64,000 nucleotides of DNA from Flavobacterium anhuiense (lineage in GTDB: Bacteria; Bacteroidota; Bacteroidia; Flavobacteriales; Flavobacteriaceae): the NCBI RefSeq assembly GCF_900101855.1, contig NZ_FMVC01000007.1, positions 80,345-144,344 on the forward strand, read 5' to 3'. The translations under genes were made by a program, and so were the position numbers. Shown piece after piece: positions 10,162 to 19,029 of this stretch. The notes beneath the pieces were generated by a model. The model had not been told where the DNA came from. It searched no databases and was given only the letters and a program-made list of their open reading frames with translations. Position 1 is the first letter of the stretch; every line of letters begins with the position of its first letter.

Positions 10162-11265
10162 ATGATCAATACAATAAAATATAGCATTCTACTACTTTTT
10201 GCGCTGGTTTCTTTTACAGCCTGCCAGAATGATGATGCAACTAGCGCAAACATAGATGCAATGGTTGCCGAACCGGGAGATTTACTAAATCAGGCCTTTC
10301 CAAACAATAAAGTAAGAGTTGAAGGAGAAGGTTTAACGGGACTAAAAAAGATTACACTCGATAATACTATTAATATTGCTTTTAATCCTAATTACAATTC
10401 AGACAAATCGTTTATTTTCACTATTCCTTTTGATGAAAAACTAGGAAGCAGATTTGGAGTACAGCCTATTACCTTTACAACGGCGTCGGGTTCTGTGACT
10501 AAAAACATCGAGATTTTACAGCCTGTTCCAACAATTACCAAAACCACTCCTGCCGTTGCAACTCCAGGATTTCCGTTAGAAATTGAAGGCACTTGGTTTT
10601 ATAATATTTCCTCAATTACCCTAGCAGGAAAAGCGGTAAGTTATACAGTAAAATCGTCTTCTTCAATTATTATCGGTTTACCTGCAAATGCAGTTTCTGG
10701 ATCAGAACTTGCCATTACTACACCTGGAGGAACAGCAAAAAAGACAATTGATTTTGCAACAATTATTCTAGTATCTGATTTTGACGGAAATGGTCTTAGA
10801 AAAGATTGGACATCTTATGGCGATGTAGAAAGCTTTAATACTAGTACTTCTGGCGGGCCAACAGGAAATTACACCACACTGGTTTGGGCCGGTTCTATTG
10901 CCAATGGCTACAACGGCAGCAGTGGCGGCGGAGGAGCTAGTTTCTTAAGCGCTTCTAATACAGACGCCACAAAAGCTTATATTGATATTGACGTAAGTGC
11001 AAATGTTGTGGGTGCACAATTTGCAATCCAGTTAAATACTATTGACGGAGTAAATTATGGCTATAATTTTAAAATTACAGATGTAAACTGGACTACAAAA
11101 ACTATATCAATTGCTGATTTTAAAGACAATTACGGTTTTGGATCAAATACAGCTGCAAATTTAAATCCATCTAAAATCAACGAAATTAAAGTTGGAATTG
11201 CTCAGGGTGATACCCCTAACCCTAGCGCCATTAAATTTGACAATATAAAAATACGTTACCAATAA
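10162..11265 (+). CDS. IPT/TIG-domain surface glycan-binding lipoprotein (SusE/SusF position)
   Basis: Probable surface glycan-binding protein of the locus. It has a lipoprotein signal ending at Cys21 (SFTACQNDD), then two IPT/TIG-like immunoglobulin folds; the second is clear around residues 115-195 (PTITKTTPAVATPGFPLEIEG). A C-terminal carbohydrate-binding-like beta domain follows, from about 205 (VSDFDGNGLRKDW), ending in FDNIKIRYQ. This is the arrangement of unnamed SGBPs that follow susD in many Bacteroidetes loci. There is no catalytic motif. It starts 3 bp after the susD stop and is translationally close-coupled. The ligand is not deducible from sequence alone. Confidence 0.82.
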   Translation: MINTIKYSILLLFALVSFTACQNDDATSANIDAMVAEPGDLLNQAFPNNKVRVEGEGLTGLKKITLDNTINIAFNPNYNSDKSFIFTIPFDEKLGSRFGVQPITFTTASGSVTKNIEILQPVPTITKTTPAVATPGFPLEIEGTWFYNISSITLAGKAVSYTVKSSSSIIIGLPANAVSGSELAITTPGGTAKKTIDFATIILVSDFDGNGLRKDWTSYGDVESFNTSTSGGPTGNYTTLVWAGSIANGYNGSSGGGGASFLSASNTDATKAYIDIDVSANVVGAQFAIQLNTIDGVNYGYNFKITDVNWTTKTISIADFKDNYGFGSNTAANLNPSKINEIKVGIAQGDTPNPSAIKFDNIKIRYQ

Positions 11266-11281
11266 TCTGAAATTTAATTTA

Positions 11282-11310
11282 AAGAGGCTGTGACCTAAAA
11301 ACAGCCTCTT
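11282..11310 (+). terminator. Hairpin after the SusCD-SGBP operon
   Basis: Perfect 10-bp arms AAGAGGCTGT (11282-11291) and ACAGCCTCTT (11301-11310), 9-nt loop, modest T-rich tail (ATATT). Located 16 bp after the lipoprotein stop, it may reduce rather than abolish read-through into the GH10 gene. Confidence 0.7.
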
Positions 11311-11380
11311 ATATTAAATCGAAAAAACAATCATAAACAAGAATATTCTTTTCAAAAAGAATGTCCATAATACAAACAGT

Positions 11381-12769
11381 ATGAAAAGTAAATTTTTATT
11401 AATGCTGGCCAGCCTCGTCTTTTTTTTAAATGCATGCTCGAAAGACGATAACGAAACTGTTGAAACTCTAGAAACGCCAGTTGCCAATGCTCCAAAAGAT
11501 GTAAATGATCATGGTTTTAAAGCAAAGTGGAATTATGTTTCCTATTCTAAAAGTTATCTTTTAGATGTTTCTACCGACGAAAATTTCACCTCTATTCTGC
11601 CAAATTATAATGCAAAAACTGTAACTGACTTAAACGAAGTCGTAGTAGGTTTAACTGGAGGAACGCAATATTATTACAGAGTGAGAGCTAAAAACGAAAC
11701 TCAGATTTCAGATTATTCAAATGTAATTAGTGTTGTTACAACAGGCTCAAGCGGTATTCCTGAAGATCCCACTTTTTTAAAGGTAAAAGTAAATAAACTA
11801 GCCAATCCGTTTTTTGTTGGTATGGCGATAAAGGCTTCACAATTGATAAACGGAAGTCCTTATGATGTTATTTTGAAAAATGAATTCAGCAGCATTTCTG
11901 CTGAATACGAAATGAAAATGGATCAGATCTCAACTGCAAGCGGTGTTTACAACTGGACTGTAGCCGATAAAATTGTGGCTTACGGAAATGCCAATAACAT
12001 CAATGTGCACGGCCATGCTTTGGTTTGGCATAATGCAGTGCCGCAGTGGCTAAAAGATTTTTCTGGCACAAATGCCGAATTTGCTGCAGAAGTAAAAAAA
12101 TACATTACAGATGTAGTAACACATTATGCAGGCAAAGTTAAATCTTGGGATGTGGTTAACGAAGCTGTAGATGACAGTGGTGCCATGAGAAATACTATTT
12201 TCTTGCAGCGAATGGGGCCTAATTATGTGAAAGACTGTTTTCAATGGGCTAGAAATGCCGCAATTGCTGCTGGTGATGCTTCTTTATTATTATTCTATAA
12301 TGATTACGCTACCTCAACTAATACAGCAAAACAAGACAAGGTTTTTAGTTTACTGGATGATCTAAAAGCTGCTAAAGTTGTTGACGGTGTAGGTTTTCAA
12401 ATGCACAATACCTATTTAAGCCCAACTAAAGCACAAATAGAAGCAGATCTTAACAAAGCAGTAGCAAAAGGCTTAAAAATTCATGTTTCGGAATTGGATA
12501 TACAAGTAAACCAGTTTAATGATATTTCGACTTTTACAAATGAAAGAAGATTGGCTCAAAAAGCAAAATATAAAGAGATGGTGCAACTCTATAATGCTCT
12601 TCCAGCGGCAAATAAATACGCTTTGACAATTTGGGGAATGAGAGATAATGAATCATGGATTCCGTTCAGCACTGAACTGAATCACCCTGGCAATGACTGG
12701 CCTTTATTGTACGATTCTAATTTTGCGGTTAAAAGCTCGCACACCGGATTTTTAGAAGGTTTAGATTAA
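11381..12769 (+). CDS. Secreted endo-1,4-beta-xylanase, GH10, lipoprotein with an N-terminal FN3 domain
   Basis: Cuts internal beta-1,4-xylosidic bonds of xylan, probably at the cell surface. The 462 residues comprise a lipoprotein signal (Cys19, LNACSKDDNE), a fibronectin-III-like domain (about 35-120, ending YSNVISVVTTGS) and a GH10 TIM barrel (about 135-460). GH10 hallmarks are present: HGHALVWHNAVPQW, acid/base Glu261 in WDVVNEAVDD, nucleophile Glu371 in HVSELDIQV, and the WGMRDNESWI segment near the end. All key residues are kept and the length is normal. It follows the SusCD operon by about 115 bp and a hairpin, so it may be expressed from read-through or from its own promoter. Confidence 0.96.
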   Translation: MKSKFLLMLASLVFFLNACSKDDNETVETLETPVANAPKDVNDHGFKAKWNYVSYSKSYLLDVSTDENFTSILPNYNAKTVTDLNEVVVGLTGGTQYYYRVRAKNETQISDYSNVISVVTTGSSGIPEDPTFLKVKVNKLANPFFVGMAIKASQLINGSPYDVILKNEFSSISAEYEMKMDQISTASGVYNWTVADKIVAYGNANNINVHGHALVWHNAVPQWLKDFSGTNAEFAAEVKKYITDVVTHYAGKVKSWDVVNEAVDDSGAMRNTIFLQRMGPNYVKDCFQWARNAAIAAGDASLLLFYNDYATSTNTAKQDKVFSLLDDLKAAKVVDGVGFQMHNTYLSPTKAQIEADLNKAVAKGLKIHVSELDIQVNQFNDISTFTNERRLAQKAKYKEMVQLYNALPAANKYALTIWGMRDNESWIPFSTELNHPGNDWPLLYDSNFAVKSSHTGFLEGLD

Positions 12770-12809
12770 AGCAAAACAAATTTGAATTAGATCGGCAGAC
12801 ATCTGCCAA

Positions 12810-12843
12810 AAAAAACACCACTCCGTTATGAGTGGTGTTTTTT
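12810..12843. terminator. Bidirectional terminator between the GH10 and GH16 genes
   Basis: Perfect 14-bp arms, AAAAAACACCACTC (12810-12823) and its complement (12830-12843), with a 6-nt loop. A/T runs on both sides serve the two convergent genes. A small palindrome GGCAGACATCTGCC sits just upstream. Confidence 0.92.
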
Positions 12844-12874
12844 ATTAGCAACAATATGAAAAACGGCAGAGTTA

Positions 12875-13789
12875 TTATAGCGCTCTTTTATAGGCCGAAA
12901 CTTGATCTACCCACATGATTGCAGTTGTAAACAAATTTATTTTATCAGGATTTATAAAACTGGAGTCATTTGACCCGATATTCATATTTAAAACAATATT
13001 ATGCTTTTTGAAATTATTCAAATTTAGTTTTGATACGCTGCTGTTTGCGTAAATTGCAACAATAGTGTCATCAATTTTTATTGTTATGGTTATCACATTA
13101 TCTTTCATTCTTATAAAACATTCATATAAATGCCATCCATTGTTTCCATCAATATTAAAACTTCCAGGATATTGCCTTTCTGCCAGATTTCCCAATTGAT
13201 TTACCCCTACAGCTGTCCCGTAAAAAAGATTAGAGGCAAATCGGGAAGCATTTGGAGCAAAAGAATAGCCTTCCATAATATCAATTTCGCCATGTGTAGG
13301 CCATCCATTTTCTTGAACTGTCCAGAAGGCCGGCCATGCGCCATATGTTTGCGTAAATGACTTATAATTGGCCCCATCCATTGCCAACAATTTTATCGTG
13401 GCAGACAATCTGTATTCGGTATTATTTTCAGGCGTGTACTCATAAAGCGACTTCACAAGTCCTGACTGGTATTTGGTTGCGCTGAGCTTAGTTGTTTTAA
13501 TTTCTAGGCATCCTTTTCCGTCTCTAGATTGCACTGAAGGCACCGAACTTTTGTAATCGCAATATTTAGAATTATAGTCGGTACGTTGCACTTTTGTCCA
13601 CTTTGAAAGCGAAATATCTGTCTCAAAAGTGTCTTCAAATTGTTTTATCCAATCAGATCCTGCGGTTTTATTAGTCTTCGTGTTTACATTTATCTCATCC
13701 TGTTTTTTCTCTGTGCCTGAATTTTCAAAACAAGAAGAAAATCCAACAGCACATGTTAGCATTAAGGCAACCTGACTTAATTTTTTCAT
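12875..13789 (-). CDS. Secreted GH16-family beta-glucanase-like lipoprotein
   Basis: Likely endo-acting glucanase or related GH16 enzyme. The 304 residues have a lipoprotein signal (Cys20, VGFSSCFENS), a Lys/Glu/Asn-rich linker to about 45, and one concanavalin-like GH16 domain. The GH16 catalytic signature E-x-D-x-x-E is intact as GEIDIMEG, with Glu168 (nucleophile), Asp170 and Glu173 (acid/base). It is preceded by WPAFWTVQENGWP, which lines the active site in the family. GH16 covers laminarinases, lichenases, agarases and others, and the subfamily cannot be fixed here. It is convergent with the GH10 gene and shares its terminator. It may belong to the same hemicellulose locus but has its own promoter. 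Confidence 0.88.
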   Translation of the reverse strand: MKKLSQVALMLTCAVGFSSCFENSGTEKKQDEINVNTKTNKTAGSDWIKQFEDTFETDISLSKWTKVQRTDYNSKYCDYKSSVPSVQSRDGKGCLEIKTTKLSATKYQSGLVKSLYEYTPENNTEYRLSATIKLLAMDGANYKSFTQTYGAWPAFWTVQENGWPTHGEIDIMEGYSFAPNASRFASNLFYGTAVGVNQLGNLAERQYPGSFNIDGNNGWHLYECFIRMKDNVITITIKIDDTIVAIYANSSVSKLNLNNFKKHNIVLNMNIGSNDSSFINPDKINLFTTAIMWVDQVSAYKRAL

Positions 13790-13936
13790 GAAATGTTCTT
13801 TAGTTATTATTTAGTTTCTATTAAGGACTAAAAGTAACTTTATATAAAAAAACAGAATGCCACATTTGAGGCAGTTAATGCCATATATGTTGTATTTTCA
13901 CTGTTGTGTGAGATACAGCTTGCAATAAGAATAATT

Positions 13937-14268
13937 TTACTCCAAATGATATCCGATTACATTCTTATTTAAAGTTGGCACTATCAATAGCTTTTTTTCT
14001 GCGATATATTCAATATCTGCGGCAGCAATCTTTTCTTTTCCCAAATCAATAATGAGTTTTTTATTTTCTTTTGAATCAATGCAAAACACTTGTCCCTGCC
14101 ATGCTCCAGACACTATTAACCCGTTACCCATCACTGGAGATACCTAAATTATCAATTCCATTAAAAAACTTCATAAGCCTTACCTGTCGATTTATTAACC
14201 ACAAAAGCAGTTCGGCTTTTAATATTCAACACTAAAACTTCATCTTTTCTGGATAATAATCCAAGAAA
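13937..14268 (-). pseudogene. Remnant of an SMP-30/gluconolactonase-like beta-propeller gene
   Basis: A 65-codon open stretch ends at 13937 and reads LIVSGAWQGQVFCIDSKE and ADIEYIAEKKLLIVP, typical of the last blades of SMP-30/strictosidine-synthase-like propellers. Immediately upstream on the same strand a different frame continues plausibly (DEVLVLNIKSRTAFVVN, STGKAYEV, then NGIDNLG) before a stop. At least one frameshift near 14150 therefore splits the gene. The N-terminal two thirds are missing, and the upstream boundary runs into repeat copy 1 at 14321. I read this as a decayed, non-functional gene. A functional short peptide is unlikely. Confidence 0.6.
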
Positions 14269-14320
14269 GGGATTACTTTTGTGCCACAAAACCTAAATCA
14301 TATAAAAATATCCATAGAGC

Positions 14321-14723
14321 TAACAATCTTTTTAAATCCTCCATAATATTTGTAAAATTGCATTTTAGTTTAATGGCTTGAGCAACTTGAGTTTTATAAT
14401 TTTTGCATCAATCCCCAACAGGACATCTAAACCAAATTTGCAAAGCCATGGAAAGACAGACACTACATATAGAAAGCCAATTTCTTCAAATCATCCAAAA
14501 ATGATGTTGTAATTTGTCCCGTCGAGGTCACAAAGCCAAATGGCGCCAATTGAAGACAATTGGCGCCATTTTTTTATTTAACCCTTATCAATAAATGAGT
14601 TTGACTCGTTTTTGCTTTATTTTCTTCATAAATAAACAAACTTCAGAAAAACATTATTTATATGAAAAACAAGATAAATTTAAATTTTAGCGTTCGATAA
14701 CTTAACAGGATTCGAACACCAAG
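14321..14723 (+). repeat. Dispersed structured repeat, copy 1
   Basis: Fills the gene-free stretch between the pseudogene and the RND operon. Parts in order: an AT-rich leader shared with copy 3 (14321-14412); a core from CCCCAACAGGACATC (14413) to TGTCCCGTCGAGG (14515-14527); an internal hairpin ATCAT/ATGAT; a 15-bp perfect hairpin (14538-14571); a diverged AT-rich spacer; and a 25-nt terminal block at 14693-14717, identical in copy 2, containing ACAGGATTCGAAC. No credible protein is encoded. Copies 2 and 3 lie at 22576 and 24391 in the same orientation. It could be a non-autonomous element or a repeated structured RNA. Confidence 0.75.
14538..14576 (+). terminator. Strong intrinsic-terminator-like hairpin inside repeat copy 1
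   Basis: Perfect 15-bp stem (AAATGGCGCCAATTG, 14538-14552; complement 14557-14571) with an AAGA tetraloop and a T run continuing to 14575. There is no gene just upstream on the plus strand, so any transcript ended here would be the repeat itself. Confidence 0.75.
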
Positions 14724-14801
14724 AACAGAGCTGAAATTAAGTTTTACATTTTCAAAATTTGATAATTTCCTGTCTTCCCTTATCAATCTTTTTCAAGAAA
14801 A

Positions 14802-14834
14802 AAAGCCAGCAGTCTAAAACACGCTGCCGGCTTT
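14802..14834 (-). terminator. Terminator of the RND efflux operon
   Basis: Arms AAAGCCAGCAG (14802-14812) and CTGCCGGCTTT (14824-14834) pair with one mismatch. On the minus strand, downstream of the RND pump stop at 14874, the hairpin is followed by TTTTTTTCTT. Confidence 0.75.
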
Positions 14835-14873
14835 AAAAATAATCATAATTTTAAAAAAATCTTTTCTCTCTTC

Positions 14874-17800
14874 TTACATCTTTTCAATACTAGGAGGGAT
14901 CAATTTATACATCACGGGCGTTACAATTCGTGATAATATTGTAGAACTGATTAAACCGCCAATTAACACAATTGCCAATGGTGCGATCAAAGGATTTGAG
15001 TTTAATGCAATCGGAATTAAACCACAAATTGCAGTAATTGAAGTCAGTACTACAGGCAGAAAACGCGTTTCTCCTGCAATTGAAATAGCTTCATCGATCG
15101 AATGTCCTTCCTGCCTTAACTGATTGGTGAAATCTACCAGCAGCAAAGAATTCTTTACCTGAATTCCCGAAAGACCTATAAAACCGATTATAGCAACCAA
15201 AGACATAGGGCTTCCATTAAGAAGCAACAATAAAACACCGCCTAAAATCCCCAGCGGTATGATAGATAATACAATAATAATTCCTTTAAAAGTTTTAAAC
15301 TGCAGCAGTAAAACTGCAACAAACAAAAAGGTACTCAAAATAATTACTGCCAAAAAGTTACCACCCAGCGCATCGCCTTCCGATTCTTTCTCACCCGATA
15401 ATTTGTAATAATATCCTTTTGGCATTTTCAATTGATCCAGTTTTGGAACAATGTGCGTCAATAAATCATTGGCATAATACCCTTTTGCTGATAAAGCGCT
15501 TACTTTTGAAAAGCGTGATTTATTAAAATGATTAATTGCAGTTGGAGAAGTTTCAAACGAAATTTCAGCAATCTGGTTCAGTGCAATCGGTATGCCCTGA
15601 AGGTTATTTACATACAGGTTTTTCAAAGCATCAAGGTTCGAAAATTTATCTCGGGGCAATGTCAGTGTAACATTTCTGGCATCTCCCCTATCATCTATAT
15701 AATCGCCGACCGTTAATCCTGCTACCGAAAGACGGATTACCTTATCTACATCGCTTGTCAGTACTCCCAATGTTCTGGCTTTTTCTTTATTGATTTTAAC
15801 TTTAAGATCTGTTTTATACGTATTCAGTTCATTGTTAATATACACCGTGCCTTCTTGATTTCTAAGAATAGTTTCTACCTGTGAAGAAAGCTTACGTAAC
15901 ACTTCCTGATCTTCACCAAATAATCTTACGACAATATTAGCTTCTAAAGGTGTTCCTTGTTCAAAATCTTTTACCTCCACTTTTGCATAAGGCATCGTTT
16001 TAAATTTATTTCGAAGTTCTTCAATCAAAGCTGTTTTCTCTGATGGTTTAGCTTCATCTTCGAGCTGGACAAAAATCTGTGCAAAATCTGGTTTTCTATC
16101 CTGCGGATGCACATTATAATAAATCTGCGGATTTCCTTTACCAACATTTGAAGTGTAATACACAATTTCTTTATGATTTTTAAGCTCTGCTTCTACAATT
16201 TTGGTCACACGGTCACTTTCTGTAATATTGGCCTGTAGCGGCATTTTTATATTGATAAGGAACATTGGTTTTTCTGAAGTTGGGAATAATTTAAAACCCG
16301 TTACTTTAAACAATCCAAAAGCTGTGATGCTCAAAACTATAGAAATAGCAATAGTAGTTCTCGGATATTTTAAGGCTTTAGGCATAATATCACGGTACGC
16401 TCTGGTCAGGAATTTTTGCAGATACTGTAGAAAAATATTCCCTCCCGCATGATCGTGCGTTTTTAAAAATCGGCTTCCTAAAAACGGCACCAAAGTCAAA
16501 GCGACAATCATCGATGCTAGTACACTGGTAATAACTGCCATTGGAAGACTTCTGATAAATTCTCCCGAGACATCCGGCAGGAAAGTCAGCGGTAGAAACG
16601 CAATAATAAGTGTTGCTGTACAGCCTACTACGGCAATTCCAATTTGTTTGGTTCCTTTAAGAACTGCATCCATTTTAGAATGTCCTTCTCGCAGCCATCG
16701 CTCTATGTTTTCGACTACCACAATACTGTCATCCACCAATAATCCCAACGCTACTACCAGACCTACGATACTTAACTGATTTAAAGAAAAGCCAAAAGCA
16801 TTCATTGCAATTAATCCTAATGCGAGGGATAATGGAATAGAAATCATCACAATTCCCGAAGCTCTTAAGCCTAATGGAAGCAACGTAACGATTACCAAAA
16901 CAATGGCAAGGGTAAAATCAAAACCTAAATGTCCCAAACGCTGCGATACCATATTCGCCTGATCGAAGTTTTTTACTAATTTGATGTTTGACGGTAATTC
17001 TTTAGAAAATTCATCAACAATTGGCAGGAATTCTTTCTGCACATCTGTAATGTTTACATTATCTTTCATACCAGCTGTAACCAGTACACATCGGTGTCCG
17101 TTAATGCGGGTAATATGATCGACAACCTGCGACTTGTAGCCTACTTCGGCTACATCTTTCATATAGATTATTTTACCGTTAGCATTGTAGATTACTGTAT
17201 TGGATACATCGTCCGCATTTTTAAATTTACCACTGGTTTTTACATTAAATACTTTACTGCCTAAATCAATGCTTCCTCCTGGAATATCGGCCGCTTCGCT
17301 CTGCAGGCTTGCCATGACTACATTTAACGGAATTTTTAATTGGGCCAACTTTTCCAGCTGTAAATCAATACGAATTTCCTGCTCGGGAATTCCAGCATAT
17401 TTTACATCTTTCAGATTGGTAATTTTCTCAATTTTAGATTTAAGTTTATCCGCTTCATCACGAAGTTTTTTGTCTGATGCATTTTCTGAAACCAACGCTA
17501 TCTGAAGGATTTTCACATCAGAAGAAGCAATTTTTTCGGTTTTTATCTGATAAATATCTTTTGGAAGTTCGCTGTTTTTAAGAGCATTCATTTCCGTAGA
17601 AATCTCCTGATATTTATTATCAACATCTACTCCGTATTTAAATTTTACCTGAAAAGCTGCAACACCGTCTTCTACTGTGGTTAATATTTTTTCGATGTTT
17701 TCGAGTCCGTAAATTTTATTCTCGATTGGTTTTACAACCTGCTCCTCCATATCCTTTGGACTTGTCCCGGGATAGATTACCGTAATTAAATATTGCGGTG

Positions 17801-17924
17801 GATGCGTTGAAGGATCTTCCGCTCTAGGCATGGTAAACAGCGTAAGATACCCCACCACAGCAATCAGCAGAAATATAATCAGCGTAAACTGATAATTTTT
17901 AACAGCAAAGTTTGTTATTTTCAT
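14874..17924 (-). CDS. RND efflux pump, inner-membrane transporter (AcrB/HAE type)
   Basis: Proton-driven drug/solute exporter of a tripartite pump. Its 1016 residues have the usual RND layout: TM1 near residue 10-35, a large periplasmic porter domain, TM2-6 (about 330-500), a second porter domain and TM8-12 to the end. Signature segments are present: TPRAEDP-like MPRAEDPSTHPP after TM1, GLLVDDSIVVVENIERWLREG with the paired Asp of TM4 used in proton relay, and the second-half repeat GIQVKNSLLLVDFTNQ. The double Asp points to the hydrophobe/amphiphile (HAE) group rather than metal exporters, though the substrate is unknown. It is last in the operon tetR-OMF-MFP-RND and starts 8 bp after the MFP stop. 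Confidence 0.95.
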   Translation of the reverse strand: MKITNFAVKNYQFTLIIFLLIAVVGYLTLFTMPRAEDPSTHPPQYLITVIYPGTSPKDMEEQVVKPIENKIYGLENIEKILTTVEDGVAAFQVKFKYGVDVDNKYQEISTEMNALKNSELPKDIYQIKTEKIASSDVKILQIALVSENASDKKLRDEADKLKSKIEKITNLKDVKYAGIPEQEIRIDLQLEKLAQLKIPLNVVMASLQSEAADIPGGSIDLGSKVFNVKTSGKFKNADDVSNTVIYNANGKIIYMKDVAEVGYKSQVVDHITRINGHRCVLVTAGMKDNVNITDVQKEFLPIVDEFSKELPSNIKLVKNFDQANMVSQRLGHLGFDFTLAIVLVIVTLLPLGLRASGIVMISIPLSLALGLIAMNAFGFSLNQLSIVGLVVALGLLVDDSIVVVENIERWLREGHSKMDAVLKGTKQIGIAVVGCTATLIIAFLPLTFLPDVSGEFIRSLPMAVITSVLASMIVALTLVPFLGSRFLKTHDHAGGNIFLQYLQKFLTRAYRDIMPKALKYPRTTIAISIVLSITAFGLFKVTGFKLFPTSEKPMFLINIKMPLQANITESDRVTKIVEAELKNHKEIVYYTSNVGKGNPQIYYNVHPQDRKPDFAQIFVQLEDEAKPSEKTALIEELRNKFKTMPYAKVEVKDFEQGTPLEANIVVRLFGEDQEVLRKLSSQVETILRNQEGTVYINNELNTYKTDLKVKINKEKARTLGVLTSDVDKVIRLSVAGLTVGDYIDDRGDARNVTLTLPRDKFSNLDALKNLYVNNLQGIPIALNQIAEISFETSPTAINHFNKSRFSKVSALSAKGYYANDLLTHIVPKLDQLKMPKGYYYKLSGEKESEGDALGGNFLAVIILSTFLFVAVLLLQFKTFKGIIIVLSIIPLGILGGVLLLLLNGSPMSLVAIIGFIGLSGIQVKNSLLLVDFTNQLRQEGHSIDEAISIAGETRFLPVVLTSITAICGLIPIALNSNPLIAPLAIVLIGGLISSTILSRIVTPVMYKLIPPSIEKM

Positions 17925-17932
17925 GATACTGA

Positions 17933-19018
17933 TTATTTAATGATCTTGATAGTTGATTGTTCGTTGAGATAAGCACTGTTGGAGATCACAATCTGATCTG
18001 TTTTCTGAAGACCTTCTTTTATGAATACTTTATTGTTCTCAAATTTATTAATGGTCACCGGTTGGCGTTTTACTTTGTTGTTTTCCACAATAAAAACAAA
18101 CGCTTTGTTTCCGTCAGCTTCAATAAGCGAATTGTACGGAATGATGATGAAATCTTCTGATTGTTCTGCCTTTATTTCGGCTTTTCCAAACATTCCCACC
18201 GCTGGTTTACTTTTTTTAAGGCTCATTTTTAATTCGACTTGAAAGGAGCCCAATGCCGCATCTGCCGCCTGCGATTTTCTAAAAATAAAGGCATCGAATT
18301 TTTCATCAGGATAACCGTCAAGCGTTACAGTGGCTTTCTGCCCTACTTTTACCGCGGCCCATTCTTTGTCTGTCAATCCCACTTTTAGCAGATAATTATT
18401 GTTTTGGCTGGTTTCATTTATAGCCAGAATTGGCGATCCTGCGCCAACTACTTCTCCTTCGTTTGCTATTTTTTTCGAAACAAAACCATCTGCAGCAGCA
18501 TAAATTTTAGAATAACGTGCATTAAAAGCCACTGCATCTTTCTGCTTTTTAGCAATGTCAAGACCCGTTTTGGTATTCTGAAGCTGTTCTAATGTATACA
18601 CACTGTCTTTGTACAAATTACTAGCTCGTTTATAATCACGCTCGTACTTTTTTAGATTTAAATCTGTTTGGTTCAATCCTGCATTAATCTCTGTTTCGTC
18701 TAATGATGCCAGAAGCTGGCCTTTCTTAAAAAACTGGCCTTCTTCAACATAAATACGACTGATGATCCCTCCTATTTTAAATCCGTAATTGGCCTGATTT
18801 TCTGTTGTTACTAAACCTGATGCGCTTATGGTATTGTTAAGAGCAAAAGATTCGACCGGAGCTGTTTTAATAGGGATAACATCTGTGCTTTCAAAGGGCG
18901 AATTTTCCTTTTTTTCTTCTTTACAGGCGTAAAAAAGCGTTAAAGCAAGCAATAAACCCAACCCTTTTTTGGAGACTGCGATATGTTTTTTTAGATATTT
19001 GTGAATCGTTAATTTCAT
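17933..19018 (-). CDS. RND efflux periplasmic adaptor (membrane fusion protein, HlyD/AcrA family)
   Basis: Joins the RND pump to the outer-membrane channel. The 361 residues have an N-terminal hydrophobic segment ending ALTLFYAC (possible lipid-anchored Cys32), a lipoyl-like half (GGIISRIYVEEGQFFKKGQLLASLD), an alpha-helical hairpin, the second lipoyl half (AADGFVSKKIANEGEVVGAGSP), a beta-barrel (VGLTDKEWAAVKVGQ) and a C-terminal membrane-proximal domain. Domain order and length are normal. It lies 11 bp downstream of the OMF gene and 8 bp upstream of the pump gene, so all are co-expressed. Confidence 0.94.
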   Translation of the reverse strand: MKLTIHKYLKKHIAVSKKGLGLLLALTLFYACKEEKKENSPFESTDVIPIKTAPVESFALNNTISASGLVTTENQANYGFKIGGIISRIYVEEGQFFKKGQLLASLDETEINAGLNQTDLNLKKYERDYKRASNLYKDSVYTLEQLQNTKTGLDIAKKQKDAVAFNARYSKIYAAADGFVSKKIANEGEVVGAGSPILAINETSQNNNYLLKVGLTDKEWAAVKVGQKATVTLDGYPDEKFDAFIFRKSQAADAALGSFQVELKMSLKKSKPAVGMFGKAEIKAEQSEDFIIIPYNSLIEADGNKAFVFIVENNKVKRQPVTINKFENNKVFIKEGLQKTDQIVISNSAYLNEQSTIKIIK

Positions 19019-19029
19019 GTTTTTTGTTT

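Noticed and set aside
13130..13360. Plus-strand frame opposite the GH16 gene
   Set aside because: Shadow frame; the minus strand carries a complete GH16 domain with intact catalytic residues.
14693..14717. A complete tRNA gene
   Set aside because: Only a T-arm-like block is present; no anticodon arm, D arm or acceptor stem could be built around it, and the T stem is imperfect.
17200..17505. 101-codon plus frame inside the RND pump gene
   Set aside because: Antisense shadow with no start signal; the minus-strand protein is full length and conserved.
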